Shown here: piece by piece, positions 11,700 through 20,226 of the stretch
Layout: every line of letters starts with the position of its first letter
Position numbering within the stretch: the stretch's first letter is position 1
Assembly (NCBI RefSeq): GCF_017068395.1
Contig: NZ_CP070619.1
Location: forward strand, 5,952,001-6,016,000
Direction: 5' to 3'
Length of the DNA: 64,000 bases
DNA from: Rhodococcus pseudokoreensis
Lineage (GTDB): Bacteria > Actinomycetota > Actinomycetes > Mycobacteriales > Mycobacteriaceae
The notes under the pieces: model-generated
The model's database searches: none
What the model was told of the DNA's origin: nothing
Seen by the model: the letters and a program-made list of their open reading frames with translations, nothing else
Position numbers and translations under genes: made by a program

Positions 11700-11907
11700 C
11701 GTGGTGGACGGGGAGGTCCGTGGTGATGGCATGCACCGGGCAGGCCGCGGCGGCCTGCGACACGTGCTCGCGTTCGCCGTCGGCGGGGCCCGCGTCGTAG
11801 AGGAGGGCCTCTTCTCCGTGCAGAGTGAAGACGTCGGGTGCGAGGAACACGCACTGCGCGTAACCCTGGCACCGATTGAGGTCGACGACGAGTTTCACGT
11901 CAATCAT
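11689..11907 (-). CDS. [3Fe-4S] ferredoxin, P450 partner
   Basis: A 72-residue small ferredoxin with cluster cysteines in RCQGYAQC and AAAACPVHAI, the three-cysteine pattern of P450-associated [3Fe-4S] ferredoxins (the fourth cysteine position is not filled). It is the first gene of the ferredoxin-reductase-P450 operon and overlaps the reductase start, suggesting coupled translation. It carries single electrons to the P450 haem. Confidence 0.92.
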   Translation of the reverse strand: MIDVKLVVDLNRCQGYAQCVFLAPDVFTLHGEEALLYDAGPADGEREHVSQAAAACPVHAITTDLPVHHDGE

Positions 11908-12266
11908 CCCGATTCTGAACAGTTCTGGTCACACGGGTCCACAGGGACTGCGCGGCGCACGGCCGTCCGATCGCGTCGGGTGGAGAATTCCGCCCGGGAA
12001 ACAGTATTGCGGAATGGCCGGTCTGTTCGGTTTCGATCCGCTGTTCTGGAGCCGTTCAGAAATGTGATTCCGCGCGCGACCTACTCACCGGTAGAACTTC
12101 GCGGTAGTAACGAGAGTTACAAGTACCTCGCCGGAGTTCGGATCCTCCTGTCGAGAAACAACTTTCGGACACGGTCTCGATTTCGCAACACGAACGTCCG
12201 GATCGTGATGTGATGTGGTCACACCAGACCGGCAACGCCCAGTGGCGACACCTCAGAGGCGGAATA
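11908..12266. other. Divergent regulatory region, no gene
   Basis: About 360 bases between the P450 operon and the ANTAR gene. It is less GC-rich than the flanks and holds the inverted repeat listed separately, a TTCTG-N8-CAGAA repeat (12046-12063) and several TGTTC/GAACA half-sites between 11916 and 12060. No convincing reading frame. Confidence 0.5.
12103..12127. promoter_or_regulatory. Inverted repeat operator upstream of the P450 operon
   Basis: GTAAC-GAGA-GTTAC (12107-12120) is a perfect inverted repeat, extended by outer GGTA (12103) and TACC (12124-12127) arms. It lies about 200 bp upstream of the ferredoxin start and 140 bp before the ANTAR gene. No regulator is adjacent, so the binding protein is unknown. 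Confidence 0.4.
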
Positions 12267-12539
12267 TTGACGATCGAAGCTCACCGCGACACCCGCGCGA
12301 CACGGCACCTGTCCGCATTGGACGCTGCAATTCAGATCCTGACCACCGCGCGCGGCAGCTCGTACAGCGCGGACCAGGCCTTCGACGAACTCCTCGACTC
12401 CTCCATGCGGCATCAGGTCGACGTCGGCGACCTGGCCGAAGCCCTCGCCGACCTCGCCGACGGCATCCGTCCCGAGGCCGACGACCATCGCCGGGCCCGC
12501 GACGTGGCCGCGCGCGAGTGGGGAGCCTTCCTGCCCTAA
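12267..12539 (+). CDS. Small ANTAR-domain protein
   Basis: A 90-residue protein that is almost only an ANTAR RNA-binding domain (ALDAAIQILTTARGSS, AFDELLDSSMRHQV, VGDLAEALADLADG). ANTAR domains bind paired hexaloop hairpins and cause antitermination; mycobacterial and rhodococcal genomes carry several stand-alone ones. A TTG start at 12267 is preferred because AGAGGCGGA lies just upstream; the more upstream GTG/ATG at 12210/12213 lacks a ribosome site and adds unconserved residues. Its stop overlaps the stop of the convergent DksA-like gene. Confidence 0.7.
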   Translation: MTIEAHRDTRATRHLSALDAAIQILTTARGSSYSADQAFDELLDSSMRHQVDVGDLAEALADLADGIRPEADDHRRARDVAAREWGAFLP

Positions 12540-12877
12540 CCGGCGCAATCGATACACGTCTGCGCGGCGGGGAGCGCGTCGAGCCGAACCTCGGCGATCG
12601 GCCGGCCGCACCGGATGCAGACGCCGTACGTCCCGTCGTCGAGTCGCTGCTGCGCCGCCGTCAGATCCTCGACCTCGCGCCGGGCGTCGGCCAGCAGCGC
12701 CGACACCTGGGCCCGTTCGAACGCGATGGTCGAGCCCTCCGGATCGTGTTCGTCGTCGTCCGTGGTGAATTCCGATCCCTCCACGATCGCGGTGAAACGC
12801 CCGGTCAGCGACGCTATTCGACGTTCGGCGTCGGCGCGTTCCTCGGCGATTCGGACGCGATGCTCGGGGACGGTCAT
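12536..12877 (-). CDS. DksA/TraR-type zinc-finger protein
   Basis: A 113-residue protein with an N-terminal coiled helical part and a C-terminal C4 zinc finger (YGVCIRCGRPI, AQTCIDCAG), as in the DksA/TraR family. Such proteins can enter the RNA polymerase secondary channel or simply be small zinc-binding regulators. Its ATG overlaps the DinB-like gene stop by 4 bases (ATGA), so the two are co-transcribed. The 3' ends of this gene and the ANTAR gene overlap by 2-3 bases. Confidence 0.85.
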   Translation of the reverse strand: MTVPEHRVRIAEERADAERRIASLTGRFTAIVEGSEFTTDDDEHDPEGSTIAFERAQVSALLADARREVEDLTAAQQRLDDGTYGVCIRCGRPIAEVRLDALPAAQTCIDCAG

Positions 12878-13401
12878 GTCTCGTCCAGGGATTCCCGGAT
12901 GATGTCGGCGTGCCCGGCGTGCTGGGCGGTCTCACCGATGATGTGGAGCAGGACCCGGCGCGCGGACCAGCGCGAACCCGGTTCGAACCACGGCGCCTTC
13001 GGCAGCGGATGCGAGATGTCGAGGTCGGGCAGCGCGGCCACGATCTCGTCGGTCCGGTGCGCCACCTTCGCGTACCGGTCGAGGACGCCGGCCAGGGTTT
13101 CGTCGTCGCGGAGTGTGAATTCCTTCTCGCGATTGCCGGTGCCGGTGCCGTCCACGGGACCGCCGCGGACGGCGTCGGTGCCGCGCACGATGAAATCGGC
13201 CCACACCCGTTCGGTGTCCGACACGTGTTTGACGAGTCCGCCCAGGCACAGCACGCTCGCCGTCGGGCGCCGGGCCGCCTGTTCGTCGGTGAGGTCGCGG
13301 ACGGTGTGGCGGAGCAGGTACCGGTGCTTGGCCAGCGACTCCAGCAAGTCGGCACGCTCGCCGGTCGTCGACGTTTTCGCGGTAGAGGTCACGGGGATCA
13401 C
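12874..13401 (-). CDS. DinB-like (DUF664) protein
   Basis: A 175-residue four-helix DinB/YfiT-type protein. Three metal-binding histidines fit the pattern (GGLVKHVSDTERVW near residue 58; LHIIGETAQHAGHAD near 150-163). Members are thiol-dependent (mycothiol/bacillithiol) transferases or uncharacterised metal proteins; mycothiol use is plausible here because the host is actinobacterial. It is first in a two-gene unit with the DksA-like gene. Confidence 0.82.
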   Translation of the reverse strand: MIPVTSTAKTSTTGERADLLESLAKHRYLLRHTVRDLTDEQAARRPTASVLCLGGLVKHVSDTERVWADFIVRGTDAVRGGPVDGTGTGNREKEFTLRDDETLAGVLDRYAKVAHRTDEIVAALPDLDISHPLPKAPWFEPGSRWSARRVLLHIIGETAQHAGHADIIRESLDET

Positions 13402-13443
13402 CTGCTCCAGCCGGTCCGATGATGGCGCATTCGACCGTAGCGG

Positions 13444-14463
13444 TCAGCCGCCGTGCGCGGTGACATAACCGGTCGCGCGGCCGTGAGTGTCGAGTTCCCA
13501 CCCCATCCGCTTCCGGGACCGGAGCGTCACCGACGAGTCGATGATCTCCAGGCTGGGGGCGCGGGTCTCCAGCCACTCCTGCACCCGCAGCAGGTCGGGC
13601 AGCGAGGACACCCACATGCTGACGAGGAAGTTCGCGGGTCCGGTCATCGACATGCACAACCGCAGTTCGGGGCGGGTGTTGACGACCTCCACGACGTCGC
13701 GGTGCGCGCGCACGGGCAGACGGCACCACCACGTGACGGTGATGGGCCACCGCGTCGCGTTCTGGGCGACGTCGCAGCGCAGCACCACCGCGCGGGAACG
13801 CAACAGCCCGGCGAGTTGCCTGCGCACCGAGGACGCGGGCCGGTCGATCACCGCGGCGATCTCGCGCGCGGACGCCCGGCCGTTCCGGGTGAGTTCGCGG
13901 ACGAGCGCCCGGGCGACCTCGTCCGTCAGGCTCTCCGGCCTGCTGGATCCGGACTGCGGAGGGGTGTTCTCCAGTGCGGCGATCGCGGCGGACTGCGCCG
14001 TGTCCAGGGAATCGAGGCGCCACCGGCTGCCCTCCGCGTGGAGTGCGGTGCACGTGTGCGTCCGGGTCGAATTGACGCTCGGGTGGCGGGGCAACTCCTC
14101 GAGCACCAGGTCCGACAATTCGTGCAGCGATCCCGTCTGCACGGTCAGGATGAGGTCCCGGCCGCGGGCCGCATGCTCGATCGACGACACCCGCGGGTCC
14201 CGGGTGAGCGCCTCGACCAGAGCCTTCGTGCCTGCGAGGTCGCACGTCACCTCGATCATGGCGGTGAACGCCCCCGCACCCGTCATCGGCGCGGGATAGG
14301 CAGTGATCCAGGCCAGTCCGCGTTCGGTGACCGATTCCCACCGCCGCGCGAGGGTCGCGGACGTCGCCCGGAGGATCGGGGCCAGCTCGGCCCACGTCGC
14401 CCGAGGGCGGATCTGCAGGGCGTGAATGAGCGAAAGCTCGGCTTCGGTCAGCATCTCGCTCAT
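13444..14463 (-). CDS. Lrp/AsnC-family regulator with duplicated domains
   Basis: A 339-residue protein, about twice the usual Lrp length. It has an N-terminal AsnC helix-turn-helix (LSLIHALQIRPRATWAELAP), a first ligand-binding half, a second helix-turn-helix (VRELTRNGRASAREIAAVIDRPASSVRRQL, near residue 185) and a second RAM-like half. It is divergent from the M20 amidohydrolase-transporter pair and is the likely regulator of that pair, responding to an amino acid or N-acyl amino acid. Confidence 0.88.
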   Translation of the reverse strand: MSEMLTEAELSLIHALQIRPRATWAELAPILRATSATLARRWESVTERGLAWITAYPAPMTGAGAFTAMIEVTCDLAGTKALVEALTRDPRVSSIEHAARGRDLILTVQTGSLHELSDLVLEELPRHPSVNSTRTHTCTALHAEGSRWRLDSLDTAQSAAIAALENTPPQSGSSRPESLTDEVARALVRELTRNGRASAREIAAVIDRPASSVRRQLAGLLRSRAVVLRCDVAQNATRWPITVTWWCRLPVRAHRDVVEVVNTRPELRLCMSMTGPANFLVSMWVSSLPDLLRVQEWLETRAPSLEIIDSSVTLRSRKRMGWELDTHGRATGYVTAHGG

Positions 14464-14539
14464 AAAACTCTCCCTGGTTCGGTGATAATGATCGTTTTCG
14501 ACGTTCTCGGCGGTCCGTCGTTGCGCGGCTCACAGCATA

Positions 14540-14578
14540 TGACCACCGACGCATTCGGTCCCGAACGTGACCACCGAC
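14540..14578. promoter_or_regulatory. Direct repeat TGACCACCGAC in the Lrp/amidohydrolase divergent region
   Basis: Two exact 11-base copies (14540-14550 and 14568-14578) start 28 bp apart, just before the amidohydrolase ribosome site. Placement suits regulator binding, for instance by the divergent Lrp protein; not proven. Confidence 0.4.
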
Positions 14579-14591
14579 ATAAGGGAGAGCA

Positions 14592-15824
14592 ATGGATCTC
14601 TTGGACGACGCCCGCGCTCTGCAGGGCGACCTCGTGCAGTTGCGGCGCGTACTGCACCGCGAACCCGAGGTCGGTCTGGACCTGCCGCGCACGCAGGAAA
14701 CGGTCCTCGCGGCGCTGGACGGACTGCCGCTCGAGATCTCGACGGGAACCCGCACGACGTCCGTCACCGCAGTGCTCCGCGGCGGCAAGCGATCGGCAAT
14801 CGCCGCGCAGACGGTGCTGCTGCGCGCCGACATGGACGGACTCCCGGTCACCGAACAGACCGGACTCGACTTCGCGGCGCAGAACGGTGCCATGCACGGA
14901 TGCGGGCACGACCTGCACACCGCGGCGCTCGTCGGAGCCGCCCAACTGCTCAGCCGGCACCGCGACCGGTTGGCGGGCGACGTCGTCCTGATGTTCCAGC
15001 CCGGCGAGGAAGGGTGGGACGGCGCCAAGGTGATGGTCGACGAGGGTGTCCTCGACGCGTCCGGTCGCCGCGCGGACACCGCGTACGGCATGCACGTCTT
15101 CTCCTGCCAGAAGCCGCAGGGACGGTTCTTCTCCAAGGCCGGCACGCTGCTCGCCGCGTCGTACAAGCTGACCGTCACGGTGCGCGGGGCGGGCGGCCAC
15201 GGATCGTCCCCGTCGACCGCCCGGGACCCGATCACCGCGATGGCGGAGATGATCACGTCGCTGCAGACCATGGTCACCCGCACGTTCGACGTGTTCGATC
15301 CCGTCGTCGTGACCGTCGCGAACGTGCAGGCCGGGTCGCGGCACAACATCATTCCCGACGATGCGCGGTTCGAGGCGACGGTCCGGTGCTATTCGCCCGC
15401 CACGTACGAGAAGGTGCCGGGGGCGCTGCGCAGGGTGCTCGAGGGGGTGGCGTCCGCGCAACGCGTCGACGTCGACGTCACCGTCGCGCCCGAGTTCCCG
15501 ATGACCGTCAACGACGTCGACGAGGTGGCGTTCGGCGCCGAAGTTGTCAGCGACCTCATGGGGGAGGACCGCTACGAGACGGTCACGCATCCGATGGCAG
15601 GGTCCGAGGACTTCTCCTACGTCCTGCAGGAAGTGCCGGGCGCCTTCATCGGGCTGGGCGCCTGCATGCCGGGAGCCGATCCCGACGCCGCTCCGATGAA
15701 CCATTCCCCGCGAGCCCAGTTCGACGACGCGGTGCTCGCCGACGCCGCGACCATCTACGCCGGGCTGGCCGTTCGCCGTCTCGACAAGACCCGGACTGCC
15801 GCGGCGGGAGGTGACGCACGATGA
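14592..15824 (+). CDS. M20-family amidohydrolase / N-acyl amino acid deacylase
   Basis: A 410-residue M20D metallo-amidohydrolase (hippurate hydrolase/IAA-amino acid hydrolase group). Metal and catalytic landmarks are LLRADMDGLP, the GCGHDLHTAAL motif near residue 100, the catalytic acid pair in QPGEEGWDGA near 140 and PMAGSEDFSYVLQ near 335. It frees an amino acid from an N-acyl or N-aroyl conjugate. AAGGGAGAG precedes the ATG. The transporter gene starts inside its stop (ATGA overlap), so uptake and hydrolysis of one conjugate are coupled. Confidence 0.9.
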   Translation: MDLLDDARALQGDLVQLRRVLHREPEVGLDLPRTQETVLAALDGLPLEISTGTRTTSVTAVLRGGKRSAIAAQTVLLRADMDGLPVTEQTGLDFAAQNGAMHGCGHDLHTAALVGAAQLLSRHRDRLAGDVVLMFQPGEEGWDGAKVMVDEGVLDASGRRADTAYGMHVFSCQKPQGRFFSKAGTLLAASYKLTVTVRGAGGHGSSPSTARDPITAMAEMITSLQTMVTRTFDVFDPVVVTVANVQAGSRHNIIPDDARFEATVRCYSPATYEKVPGALRRVLEGVASAQRVDVDVTVAPEFPMTVNDVDEVAFGAEVVSDLMGEDRYETVTHPMAGSEDFSYVLQEVPGAFIGLGACMPGADPDAAPMNHSPRAQFDDAVLADAATIYAGLAVRRLDKTRTAAAGGDAR

Positions 15825-17149
15825 CCGGGATCGCCACCGAGAGCGGGTCCGTGAACGCAGGCCAACCCACCGTCCGTCAGCGGTCCGAGCGCTGGGAGAA
15901 GGCCCGCGCGATCATCGGCGTGGGCACCGGCAACGGGATCGAGTACTTCGACTGGACCGTCTACGCCACGTTCGCCGCGTTCTTCGCGCCGCAGTTCTTC
16001 CACACCGGGTCCGCCGTCTCCGACCTGCTCGCGTCGTTCGGCGTCTTCGCGGTCGGATTCGTCGCGCGGCCGTTCGGCGGTCTGCTGTTCGGCTGGCTGT
16101 CGGACCGCCGGGGACGCAAGCTGTCGATGACACTTGCCGTCGGACTCGCCGCGATCGGCAGCCTGGTCATCGGCCTGACCCCGACCCATCAGACGATCGG
16201 TGTCGCGGCGGCGGTCGTCCTCGTCGTCGCGCGTCTCGCGCAGGGCGTCGCGCACGGCGGCGAATTGCCGTCCGCGCAGACCTACATCGTGGAATTCGCG
16301 CCGACAGCGCGGCGCGGACTGTGGTCCAGCCTCATCTACATTTCCAACACCACCGGAGTCGTCGTGGGCACGCTGCTCGGCGCACTGCTCACGACGACGC
16401 TGAGTTCGGAGCAGATGGCCGACTGGGGCTGGCGGGTGCCGTTCCTGCTGGGCGGCGTGCTCGGCCTGTTCGTGCTGTGGATGCGGTCCCGGATGAGCGA
16501 GACCGAGGTCTACGAGGAGTCGGGTGACGACACTGCGAAGCAGTCGATGTGGCAGTTGTTCGTGGCGCACCGGCGGCAGGTGTGCCAGATCCTGTTCTTC
16601 ACGGTCGGCGGCACGGTCGTCTACTACGTGTGGGCGGTGTCGGCGCCGGCGTACGCGATCACGGTCCGGGGTATCGATCCGTCCGGCGCACTGTGGGCGG
16701 GGGTCGGCGCGAACCTCGTACTGATTGCGTCGCTGCCCTTCTGGGGCGCCGTGTCGGACCGGGTGGGGCGCAAGCCGGTGCTGTACATCGGCAACCTCGG
16801 CATCGCCGCCCTGCTGTTTCCGCTCAACGCCATGATCGGGCACAGCGCGGTCACATTGTTCATTGCGATGGCGATCGCCCTGTTCGTGATGGGCTCGCTC
16901 CTGTCAGTCATGCCGGCGATGATGGCCGAACTCTTCCCGACCGGGCTCCGCGCCGCCGGTGTCGGGGTGCCGTACTCGATCGGGGTGGCGGCGTTCGGCG
17001 GGACGGCGGCCTACGTCCAGACGTTCTTCGCCGACCGTGGGTCGCCGGAACTGTTCGAGTGGTACGCCCTCGCGCTCGTCGCCGTCTCGACCGTCGCGCT
17101 GGTCACGATCCCGGAAACCAGGGGCCGGGATCTGGCCGCCCAGCAGTAG
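15821..17149 (+). CDS. MHS-family MFS transporter
   Basis: A 442-residue major facilitator of the metabolite:H+ symporter family with 12 predicted membrane segments. Family signatures are NGIEYFDWTVYATFAAFF, RPFGGLLFGWLSDRRGRK, QGVAHGGELPSAQTYIVE and a C-terminal VTIPETRGRDL. It imports an organic acid or conjugate driven by protons. It is translationally coupled to the amidohydrolase and followed by a 21-bp-stem terminator. Confidence 0.9.
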   Translation: MTGIATESGSVNAGQPTVRQRSERWEKARAIIGVGTGNGIEYFDWTVYATFAAFFAPQFFHTGSAVSDLLASFGVFAVGFVARPFGGLLFGWLSDRRGRKLSMTLAVGLAAIGSLVIGLTPTHQTIGVAAAVVLVVARLAQGVAHGGELPSAQTYIVEFAPTARRGLWSSLIYISNTTGVVVGTLLGALLTTTLSSEQMADWGWRVPFLLGGVLGLFVLWMRSRMSETEVYEESGDDTAKQSMWQLFVAHRRQVCQILFFTVGGTVVYYVWAVSAPAYAITVRGIDPSGALWAGVGANLVLIASLPFWGAVSDRVGRKPVLYIGNLGIAALLFPLNAMIGHSAVTLFIAMAIALFVMGSLLSVMPAMMAELFPTGLRAAGVGVPYSIGVAAFGGTAAYVQTFFADRGSPELFEWYALALVAVSTVALVTIPETRGRDLAAQQ

Positions 17150-17151
17150 CC

Positions 17152-17197
17152 CACGTGAGCGGCAAAGAGTGCTCCGGCACTCTTTGCCGCTCACGTG
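17152..17197 (+). terminator. Perfect 21-bp hairpin after the transporter gene
   Basis: Arms 17152-17172 and 17177-17197 pair perfectly around a TCCG loop. The arm contains GAGCGGCAAAGAGTGC, a core shared with the hairpin at 22958-23007, so it looks like a repeated palindromic element serving as a terminator. Confidence 0.75.
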
Positions 17198-17212
17198 TGG
17201 GATCTTGAAGCG

Positions 17213-18376
17213 GTGAAGACACACTCGGTACGACTGGCACGGGCCGCGGCCACCGTCGCGATCGCCACCCTGACGGTCGGCGGCACCTGCCTCGCCTCCC
17301 CGGCCGCGTTCGCCGACGAGGCGGACCGCACACCGGGGAGCGTCGTGGACGTCGCGCCGCTGCCCGCCGATCTCCGGATCCCCGGCACCGCCGATGCGCA
17401 GCGCATCACCTACTGGTCGATCGGGTCCGACGGGAATCCCGCACTCAGCAGCGGCGCCGTGTACGTGCCACCGGGGCAGGCGCCCGACGGGGGCTGGCCG
17501 GTGGTGGCGTGGGCGCACGGCACGTCCGGACTCGCGGACGACTGCGCACCCTCGCTCGTCGGCCCCGCCCTCCCCGAGCGGGACTATCCGTACCTCGGCC
17601 GATGGCTCGAGCAGGGATACGCGGTCGTCTCCACCGATTACGTCGGCCTCGGCACACCCGGTGTGATGCCGTACCTCGACGGAAAGGTCGAGGCGCACAG
17701 CGTCGTCGACTCGGTGAAGGCCGCCCGCACCGTCGACGAATCGCTGTCGAACAAGTGGGTGGTGGTCGGACAGTCGCAGGGTGGTGGCGCCGCGATCACG
17801 ACCGCCCGCTACGCCACCGAGTACGGCGGGGAGACGCTGGACTACCGCGGGGCCGTGGGAACGGGTGTTCCCGCGAACATCGAACTGACACTCCTGCCGC
17901 TCGGCCCGGGGGTGCCGCCCACGGCGATCCCCGCCGGCCTCACGTCGTACCTGTTCTACATCCTCGCGGGACTGCGGTCGGCGCACCCCGAGATCGACCT
18001 CGACTCGTATCTCACACCCCTCGGCGCGCACTACGTGGACGCGGCGGAACAGCTGTGCGTCAACGAACTTCACGACGCCGCGGAAGGCGTGGTGGTCGGC
18101 GACCTGTTCAGCAGGCCGTTGAACACGATTCCGAACTTTCACGGCCTGCTCGTGGACTACATGGGCGTCCCGACGAGCGGGTACGACCGTCCCCTGTTCA
18201 TCGGGCAGGGGCTCACCGACATCGATGTGCCCGCGCCGTCGGCGTTCTCGCTGGTCGCCGCGCTCACCGCGAACGGTGAGCCGGTCACGTTCACGACGTA
18301 TCCCACCGATCACAGCGGCACACTCGTCGATTCGCAGGCCGACACCATCCCGTTCGTGCGGGGCCTGTTCGACTGA
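17213..18376 (+). CDS. Secreted lipase (LIP family)
   Basis: A 387-residue exported lipase/esterase of the actinobacterial secretory lipase family. A signal peptide spans residues 1-34 (RLARAA, a hydrophobic core, cut after AFA). The nucleophile is S188 in VVVGQSQGGG; the Asp in GLTDIDVPAPS and the His in TDHSGTLVD complete the triad. The GTG at 17213 is chosen because it gives a standard signal peptide; the upstream in-frame GTG lies in the terminator hairpin. No operon partner is evident. Confidence 0.88.
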   Translation: MKTHSVRLARAAATVAIATLTVGGTCLASPAAFADEADRTPGSVVDVAPLPADLRIPGTADAQRITYWSIGSDGNPALSSGAVYVPPGQAPDGGWPVVAWAHGTSGLADDCAPSLVGPALPERDYPYLGRWLEQGYAVVSTDYVGLGTPGVMPYLDGKVEAHSVVDSVKAARTVDESLSNKWVVVGQSQGGGAAITTARYATEYGGETLDYRGAVGTGVPANIELTLLPLGPGVPPTAIPAGLTSYLFYILAGLRSAHPEIDLDSYLTPLGAHYVDAAEQLCVNELHDAAEGVVVGDLFSRPLNTIPNFHGLLVDYMGVPTSGYDRPLFIGQGLTDIDVPAPSAFSLVAALTANGEPVTFTTYPTDHSGTLVDSQADTIPFVRGLFD

Positions 18377-18389
18377 CCGATCGGGGCGC

Positions 18390-18406
18390 TGTCCAGAATC
18401 CGGACA
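18390..18406. promoter_or_regulatory. Operator TGTCC-N7-GGACA upstream of the GAF/Fis regulator
   Basis: TGTCC (18390-18394) and GGACA (18402-18406) form a perfect inverted repeat, followed by GTT. The identical architecture occurs at 20227-20243 in front of the aldehyde dehydrogenase gene, so this is very likely the regulator's own binding site. Confidence 0.65.
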
Positions 18407-18470
18407 GTTGCCCGCCGCGTCCGCGGGCACTATGGCGTGAGTCACACAGTGTGGGTACGTTCGGATGTGA

Positions 18471-18490
18471 GTCGTGCACCGGTGCACGAC
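18471..18490. promoter_or_regulatory. Perfect 20-bp palindrome before the GAF/Fis regulator start
   Basis: GTCGTGCACC and its exact complement GGTGCACGAC abut with no spacer. It sits 28 bp before the TTG start, in the likely 5' leader, distinct from the TGTCC-N7-GGACA site. It could be a second operator or an RNA hairpin. Confidence 0.5.
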
Positions 18491-18518
18491 CGGGTCCGCG
18501 CGCGGCAAGGAGTCGAGG

Positions 18519-20189
18519 TTGGAGTTTGGCGGCACGACCGGGCACGCGGCGATGCGGCCGGAGATCGCATTGTCCTGGAAGCGTTCGGCGCTCAGCGGGC
18601 TGGAACCGACGTCGACGCCGAGCGACGATCCCTGCCCCGACCTGGACAAGTCCAGTCGGCTGCTGCAGGCGGCCCGGCCCGTCCTCGACGAGATGCAACA
18701 GCAGATCCAGGGCACCGGTTTCTGCGTCCTGCTCGCCGACCGCGACTGCCGCATCGTCGCCCGCCTCTTCGACGGCCGCAAACTCGAGCGGCTGATCGAC
18801 GGCGCCGGGGCGGTGCTGGGGTCGAGGTTCGGCGAGGACTGCGTCGGGACCACCGCGCTGGGGACGCCGCTGGAGGTCCGGCGGGGGGTCGTGATCCACG
18901 GCGAGGAGCACTACCTCGAGCGGTTCAAGGATCTCAGCTGTTACGGGCACCCGATCGTGCATCCGGTGACGCGCCGCGTCGAGGGCATCCTCGACATGAC
19001 GGGTGTCGCGTCGCGGGCCAACCCGCTGTTCGCCCCGTTCCTGGCCCGTGCGGCCGGCGACATCGAACGACGACTCCTCGAGGGGTCCCGGGTGTCGCAA
19101 CAGCGGCTCGTGGACGCGTTCCAGCGGGTGTCGCCGCAGAATCAGATGGCGGTCACCGCGATCGGCGAGGACATCCTCCTCAGCAACCGGGTCGCGCTCG
19201 ATCTGCTGCAGGTGTCCGATCACGCGACGCTGCGGGGGCTTGCCGCGGACCTGCGCCCGGAGCAGTCGAAGACGGTGCGGATCCAATTGTCCTCGGGTGA
19301 ACCGGCGTTGGTCCGGGCCGACCACGTGGCGGGCACCGACGGCGGCGCGGTGTTCGTCGTCCGTCCGGACCGCCGGACGAGCACCCCCATCCGGCGCGGG
19401 AAGTCGCCGTCGAGTTCCGTCGTCGAACGCAGCAGGTCGGAGTTGTCGCGGCTGCGCGAGACGCGGGATCCGGTGGTGATCAGCGGCGAACCGGGAACGG
19501 GCAGAACCACCGCGGTCCGCGATCTGGCCGGCGACAAGTCGCTCGTATGTATGGACGCTGCCGCGATCGCCCTCGACGGCGCCGGGGCCTGGATCGACCG
19601 ACTGCTCACCCTTGCGGCCGGACCCTCCGCGGTCCTGGCGATCGAGGAGGTGCAGTTGCTGCCCGAATCGATGCTGCCGCTGGTCGTGAAGATGCTGGCG
19701 GCCGACGCGGGTCCCCGGATCGCGATGACCAGTTCGCCGCTCGGTGACCTGCCGCCGGGAGTGGCGGGTCTGGCCGGCCGGTGCCCCGGGCAGGTGGTGC
19801 TGCCGCCGCTGCGGCAACGCACGCGCGAGTTCGCGGACATCGCGCAGGCGGTCCTCGACTCCGTCGAACCGGGCCTCCGGCTGTCGGCGAGCGCGCTCGA
19901 CGCTCTGATCGCCCGTGACTGGCCGGGCAACATCGCGGAACTGTCCGTCGTGCTGCAGGCGGCCGCGCGCGGGCGCACCAGTGCGCACCTCGCCGTCGCG
20001 GATCTGCCGGACCAGTATCGGACGCCGCCGCGGGTGTCGCGGCTGGCGGGCCGCGAGCGCGCCGAACGCCAGGCCATCGTCGACGCACTGCAGGAAAGTG
20101 GCGGCAACAAGGTGCACGCCGCGGCCGCGCTGGGCATCAGCCGCAGCACGCTCTACGTCCGGATGCGGGCCCTCGAAATCACCGTCTAG
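18519..20189 (+). CDS. GAF-domain, AcoR-like regulator with degenerate AAA+ domain and Fis helix-turn-helix
   Basis: A 556-residue regulator: N-terminal GAF sensor (about 50-200), a shortened AAA+ region with P-loop SGEPGTGRTTAV (near 325) and Walker-B-like VLAIEEVQLL, then a C-terminal Fis helix-turn-helix (GGNKVHAAAALGISRSTLY). The sigma-54 contact loop GAFTGA is not visible, fitting actinobacteria that lack RpoN; it should act on ordinary promoters. The TTG at 18519 follows AAGGAG at ideal spacing, better than the in-frame ATG at 18474, which lies in the palindrome. It precedes and probably activates the aldehyde/alcohol dehydrogenase pair. Confidence 0.85.
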   Translation: MEFGGTTGHAAMRPEIALSWKRSALSGLEPTSTPSDDPCPDLDKSSRLLQAARPVLDEMQQQIQGTGFCVLLADRDCRIVARLFDGRKLERLIDGAGAVLGSRFGEDCVGTTALGTPLEVRRGVVIHGEEHYLERFKDLSCYGHPIVHPVTRRVEGILDMTGVASRANPLFAPFLARAAGDIERRLLEGSRVSQQRLVDAFQRVSPQNQMAVTAIGEDILLSNRVALDLLQVSDHATLRGLAADLRPEQSKTVRIQLSSGEPALVRADHVAGTDGGAVFVVRPDRRTSTPIRRGKSPSSSVVERSRSELSRLRETRDPVVISGEPGTGRTTAVRDLAGDKSLVCMDAAAIALDGAGAWIDRLLTLAAGPSAVLAIEEVQLLPESMLPLVVKMLAADAGPRIAMTSSPLGDLPPGVAGLAGRCPGQVVLPPLRQRTREFADIAQAVLDSVEPGLRLSASALDALIARDWPGNIAELSVVLQAAARGRTSAHLAVADLPDQYRTPPRVSRLAGRERAERQAIVDALQESGGNKVHAAAALGISRSTLYVRMRALEITV

Positions 20190-20226
20190 CTGCAGTTTCA
20201 TCCACCGATCCGCGACCGTCCGGAGG

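Noticed and set aside
12932..15352. An 806-codon open frame on the minus strand across the DinB, Lrp and amidohydrolase genes
   Set aside because: It runs across well-supported genes on both strands, is Arg/Pro-rich and has no domain; it is a GC-rich shadow frame.
18519..20189. A true sigma-54 enhancer-binding protein
   Set aside because: The GAFTGA loop is not present and the AAA+ domain is short; actinobacteria of this type lack sigma-54.
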